From: Bacteroidales bacterium GP3 | Lineage (GTDB): Bacteria > Bacteroidota > Bacteroidia > Bacteroidales > Muribaculaceae | DNA: 9,999 nt | Assembly (NCBI GenBank): GCA_001701075.1 | Contig: DAAK01000196.1 | Coordinates: 11,175-21,173 of the forward strand | Reading direction: 5' to 3' | Shown here: one piece after another, positions 7,707 to 9,999 of the stretch | How positions within the stretch are numbered: position 1 is the stretch's first letter | How the letters are laid out: each line of letters starts with the position of its first letter | Notes under the pieces: generated by a model | The model's database searches: none | What the model was told of the DNA's origin: nothing | Seen by the model: the letters and a program-made list of their open reading frames with translations, nothing else | Translations under genes and position numbers: made by a program

Positions 7707-7734
7707 ATTCGCATCACGCAAAACGCGTCACGCG
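7707..7734 (-). repeat. Period-7 tandem repeat in the acyltransferase-argG spacer
   Basis: Minus-strand heptamers CGCGTGA, CGCGTTT, TGCGTGA, TGCGAAT. Unlike the other three tracts it is G/C-rich. A GATGC/GCATC inverted repeat (7702-7706 and 7711-7715, loop ATTC) and an outer GACGC/GCGTC pair overlap it, so the RNA here could fold. It lies about 50 nt before the argG ATG, in an 88-nt spacer with no other recognisable content. Confidence 0.65.
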
Positions 7735-7744
7735 CCACACATAT

Positions 7745-8365
7745 TTACTTTTTTAGGTGGAGGAAGCGTTTGATTCTGTTTTGAATCTTTATCATATAAG
7801 GATTTGCTCGCTTGTCGGCTGGAAGGGGTTGTTTAGGGTCGAAGAGCATGCCTGTGCATAGGCACATTCGTCGGTTGTTTCGTTGCAGGATGTCATAATT
7901 CTTGCAACCCTGGCAGCCCTGCCAGAATTCCTCATCATCAGTCAACTCAGAGAAAGTCACAGGCTTATAGCCCATTCTCGAGTTGAGTTTCATGACAGGA
8001 AGCGAGGTCGTGATAGAGAAAAGTTTCGCGAACGGAAAGCGAAGTCGAGCCAGCTCGAAGGTTTTCGTCTTGATGGCGCCGGCAAGGCCAAGATGACGGT
8101 ATTCTGGATCGACAATCAGTCCGGACGTCGCAACGAAATCTCCATGCCCCCAGCTTTCAATGTAGCTGAACCCGACAAGCCTATCACCGTGGAGAGCCAC
8201 CACGCTCTTACCGCTCGTAATCTTCTGAGCGATATATTCTGGTGTTCTCTTGGCGATACCAGTACCGCGCTGAAGTGCTGACTCGTAGATCAGTTTCACT
8301 ATCAGATCGGCGTATTTGGCATCTTCTGGCTCAGCAAATTTAACTGTGATACCGTTGATTTGCAT
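7745..8365 (-). CDS. GNAT N-acyltransferase, likely N-acylglutamate (succinylglutamate) synthase
   Basis: First gene of the operon, 206 residues, ATG start. The GNAT fold is seen in the acyl-CoA pyrophosphate loop at about 85-97: a VDPEYR strand then Arg90-x-x-Gly93-x-Ala95, followed by a helix (KTKTFELA). The N-terminal segment RGTGIAKRTPEYIAQKI (33-49) and the FSELTDDEEFWQGC stretch (138-151) match what I recall of the acyltransferase beside argG in Bacteroides thetaiotaomicron (BT3761, which I recall was linked to arginine synthesis by mutant fitness data). The pathway otherwise lacks its first step here (no argA or argJ), so I infer acylation of glutamate, with succinyl-CoA or acetyl-CoA as donor. 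After the GNAT core are four cysteines, Cys151, Cys154, Cys168 and Cys170 (CxxC...CxC), a possible metal site, and a basic tail. It is not related to the amino-acid kinase-fused ArgA. Family call firm, substrate inferred. Confidence 0.82.
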   Translation of the reverse strand: MQINGITVKFAEPEDAKYADLIVKLIYESALQRGTGIAKRTPEYIAQKITSGKSVVALHGDRLVGFSYIESWGHGDFVATSGLIVDPEYRHLGLAGAIKTKTFELARLRFPFAKLFSITTSLPVMKLNSRMGYKPVTFSELTDDEEFWQGCQGCKNYDILQRNNRRMCLCTGMLFDPKQPLPADKRANPYMIKIQNRIKRFLHLKK

Positions 8366-8405
8366 TTTGTTGAGATGTTACCGAAAAAGTTGTTAAAAAT
8401 ACTAC

Positions 8406-8472
8406 GTTTGCCCGTCGCGCAAGCCATGACTCTCCGTACGTCAAGACCCTTAATTTGTTTGAGTGGGCAAAC
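8406..8472 (-). promoter_or_regulatory. Structured 5' leader of the arginine operon with alternative pairings
   Basis: On the minus strand the leader begins near GTTTGCCC (8472-8465). This arm can pair with local CAAAC (8461-8457, 5 bp, 6-nt loop) or with GGGCAAAC (8413-8406, 8 bp, perfect). The two pairings exclude each other. Between them a third hairpin, GTCTTGAC (8447-8440) with GTCATGGC (8430-8423), has 8 positions with one U-U mismatch and one G-U. After the long helix come GUAGUA and five U (8400-8396), only loosely terminator-like. The structure is seen; a regulatory function is inferred. I do not recognise a known riboswitch class. Confidence 0.45.
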
Positions 8473-8478
8473 AAGTTG

Positions 8479-8486
8479 CAAAGTTA
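8479..8486 (-). promoter_or_regulatory. Bacteroidota -7 promoter element of the arginine operon
   Basis: TAACTTTG on the minus strand fits the Bacteroidota -7 consensus TAnnTTTG, about 110 bp upstream of the acyltransferase start. No TTTG -33 element occurs at the expected 19-21 nt spacing (that region is AT-rich: CACA, ACAT or TCAC), so the promoter may be weak or activator-dependent. The predicted transcript start is near 8475. Confidence 0.55.
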
Positions 8487-8587
8487 CAAAAAATATTTGA
8501 AATAAATGTGATATTGATAAAATTTAGTGAAAAATAGTATGATTTTTGCAATTATAAAGCATACAACACTGCGAAAGAAGATAATAA

Positions 8588-8619
8588 TTTGGTAATTTGG
8601 AGAATTTGGTATAACTTTG
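8588..8619 (+). promoter_or_regulatory. Bacteroidota sigma-ABfr-type promoter for the ModF-like gene
   Basis: TTTG at 8588-8591 (-33) and TAACTTTG at 8612-8619 (-7) are separated by 20 nt, fitting the TTTG/TAnnTTTG consensus of the main Bacteroidota sigma factor. The predicted start is a few bases after 8619, giving an untranslated leader of about 40 nt before the ATG at 8667. Two further TTTG copies (8596-8599 and 8605-8608) fall in the spacer. Confidence 0.7.
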
Positions 8620-8666
8620 CGGAGGATGAGATGGAGATTTTTATTGTAAGGTTATATTGAGAAAAT

Positions 8667-9999
8667 ATGAGTGAGAGGAAAGAGTTTATAATAGCTTTTG
8701 AGAGTGAGCGGTTGGGTTATGGACAAGTAGTGCTTGACAATTCGTCAAAAGGGGGAATCTGTCAGGGAGTGACGGCTATAGTTGGTAGAAATGGAAGCGG
8801 TAAATCTACATTAGGGAATATTATTGCAAAGGGGAGGTATGCATATGGAAACCGACTCTGTTTTAGCAACAAGATTTCTCGGATTAAGATGCTAACTTTC
8901 ACTGATATCCATTCTTTTACGGGAATAGATGTTCAGTACTACCATCAGAGAATGGAGGCTACGGCCAACGAATATGTGCCGACTGTCGGAGAAATTTTCA
9001 ATAAGAAATTGGAGTCACCTGCATGGCATAAATATTCTGATGTATTTCGATTGCACAATATCGAATCGAAGAAAATCAACTATCTTTCAAGTGGAGAATT
9101 AAGGAAGCTTTTGATTATCAATGTTCTTTGCGATTGTCCGGATTTGCTTATACTTGATAATCCCTATATAGGGCTTGATGCGGAGTCGCGTATTGATTTT
9201 GATGAGGCTATGAAGTTGCTGCGGGAAAATGGAGTATCAGTGGTCTATCTATTATGTGATGCTGTAGATGTACCTGACTATGTGGATTCTATAATAGAAA
9301 TGGACAACTGCAAAATCGGATTTCCTATTACAGAAAAAGATGAGATTGCGCGCTTCCTGCAGCAAACGAAAGATTATGGAAGCGACGATGATATTATATT
9401 GCCAGAGAAAACCTCAACTCATCTATATGACGATTGTGATATCGTTTTCTCTATCAATGATGGTCATGCAAGATATGGAGACAAATCAATTTTTGAAAAT
9501 TTCAATTGGACTGTGTGTCGAGGGGAATGTTGGGCACTTAAAGGTCCTAATGGATCTGGTAAATCCTTGCTTTTGAGTATGGTTTGTGCTGACAATCCGC
9601 AAGGCTATGCCAACGATATCACTCTTTTTGACCGCAAACGAGGCAGTGGTGAGAGTATATGGGAAATTAAGGATGCAATAGGATATGTGTGTCCGGAAAT
9701 GCAGTTGTATTTCAAATCTAACGACTCTATTAAAGAGATTATCATTCAGGGAATGCGAAATTCACTTAACCGATATAAGAAATCAACTTCTGAAGAACAG
9801 GAAGTCGCTGATGGGTGGATAAATGCCTTGAAGATAAGTCATCTTGCAGATAGGAAGTTTTCAGACTTATCATCAGGAGAACAAAGAATAGTCCTGCTGG
9901 CAAGAGCTATAGCCAAACAGCCTGAGCTGTTGGTGCTTGACGAGCCATTGCATGGACTTGACGGTGAACATAAGAGACGCATTAAGAAGATAATATCTG
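8667..9999 (+). CDS. Tandem ABC ATPase of the ModF/PhrA family, 3' end cut by the window
   Basis: Open from the ATG at 8667 to the window edge (444 codons plus one base) with no stop, so it is missing its end; E. coli ModF has 490 residues. Two nucleotide-binding domains are fused. Domain 1: Walker A GRNGSGKST (40-48), signature LSSGE (140-144), Walker B LLILDNP (160-166). Domain 2: Walker A GPNGSGKSL (293-301), signature LSSGEQ (401-406), Walker B LLVLDEP (421-427). Segments such as NPQGYANDITLF and RGSGESIWEIK (310-335) match E. coli ModF closely. Domain 1 has Asn165 for the catalytic Glu and no obvious switch-loop His after the VVYLLCD strand (192-198), so it is probably inactive or slow; domain 2 keeps Glu426. 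No membrane segment is seen. Despite the name, the role of ModF/PhrA in molybdate uptake is not established, and no molybdate genes are in view. An in-frame TGA at 8658-8660 fixes the start no further upstream. Confidence 0.88.
   Translation, partial: MSERKEFIIAFESERLGYGQVVLDNSSKGGICQGVTAIVGRNGSGKSTLGNIIAKGRYAYGNRLCFSNKISRIKMLTFTDIHSFTGIDVQYYHQRMEATANEYVPTVGEIFNKKLESPAWHKYSDVFRLHNIESKKINYLSSGELRKLLIINVLCDCPDLLILDNPYIGLDAESRIDFDEAMKLLRENGVSVVYLLCDAVDVPDYVDSIIEMDNCKIGFPITEKDEIARFLQQTKDYGSDDDIILPEKTSTHLYDDCDIVFSINDGHARYGDKSIFENFNWTVCRGECWALKGPNGSGKSLLLSMVCADNPQGYANDITLFDRKRGSGESIWEIKDAIGYVCPEMQLYFKSNDSIKEIIIQGMRNSLNRYKKSTSEEQEVADGWINALKISHLADRKFSDLSSGEQRIVLLARAIAKQPELLVLDEPLHGLDGEHKRRIKKIIS

Larger units (their letters stand above)
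8366..8666. other. Divergent intergenic region between the arginine operon and the ModF-like gene
   Basis: 301 bp without a supported gene. The operon-side part (about 8400-8472) is relatively GC-rich and has several inverted repeats; the middle (about 8485-8590) is very AT-rich. It contains one -7 element facing each direction (8479-8486 minus, 8612-8619 plus). Short frames inside it (for example minus-strand ATG at 8427, plus-strand ATG at 8631 stopping at 8660) have no features of a real gene. Confidence 0.8.

Noticed and set aside
7883..8281. 132-residue open frame on the plus strand
   Set aside because: It is fully antisense to the acyltransferase gene, whose protein has clear family motifs; the antisense product shows no recognisable domain.
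8286..8427. Possible arginine leader peptide from the minus-strand ATG at 8427
   Set aside because: It has a single Arg codon, no Arg run, overlaps the acyltransferase start out of frame and is not followed by a clear terminator.
8545..8565. Possible ArgR box (TGC...GCA dyad in AT-rich sequence)
   Set aside because: Only three bases per half-site match, and spacing differs from known ARG boxes; AT-rich sequence gives such matches by chance.
8631..8660. Short upstream frame before the ModF-like gene (ATG at 8631, stop at 8658-8660)
   Set aside because: Nine codons with no supporting feature; it only serves to show that the ModF-like start cannot lie further upstream in this frame.

Overview
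The window looks like a chromosomal segment from a Bacteroidales bacterium (phylum Bacteroidota), possibly a gut lineage near Muribaculaceae, Barnesiella or Prevotella. Four things point there: the acyl-dependent arginine enzymes are the Bacteroides type (notably an N-succinylornithine transcarbamylase-like ArgF'); starts lack Shine-Dalgarno sequences; two intergenic TAACTTTG elements match the Bacteroidota -7 promoter consensus TAnnTTTG; and the partial tRNA has no encoded CCA. The genus is not decidable from this sequence.

Layout. Positions 1-34 are the 3' end of a + strand tRNA, followed by a perfect 12-bp hairpin terminator (38-65) that can work in both directions. From 8365 down to 119, eight genes lie head to tail on the minus strand: a GNAT N-acyltransferase, argG, argC, argD, argF', argB, an M20 deacylase (argE-like) and argH. 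A 301-bp divergent intergenic region (8366-8666) holds the leader and promoter element of this operon and an opposing promoter. The + strand gene at 8667 encodes a tandem two-domain ABC ATPase of the ModF/PhrA family and runs off the window at 9999.

How the genes work together. The GNAT protein probably acylates glutamate. ArgB phosphorylates it, ArgC reduces it, ArgD transaminates it to acyl-ornithine, ArgF' carbamoylates acyl-ornithine directly, and the M20 enzyme removes the acyl group from acyl-citrulline. ArgG and ArgH then convert citrulline to arginine. In Bacteroides the acyl group is succinyl, and ArgF' here closely resembles that enzyme, but its specificity residue 90 is Ala rather than Pro. 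The window therefore holds a complete glutamate-to-arginine route (carbamoyl phosphate made elsewhere) in one transcription unit.

Two starts were moved inward from TTG-initiated open frames to ATG (argH at 1411, argG at 7656). argC starts at GTG and overlaps the argG stop by 4 nt. The most unusual non-coding signal is a set of short period-7 tandem repeats in four of the operon spacers: the period is the same but the unit sequence differs each time. The operon leader can also form two mutually exclusive pairings. I found no insertion sequence, CRISPR array, phage gene or convincing undescribed multi-gene system.
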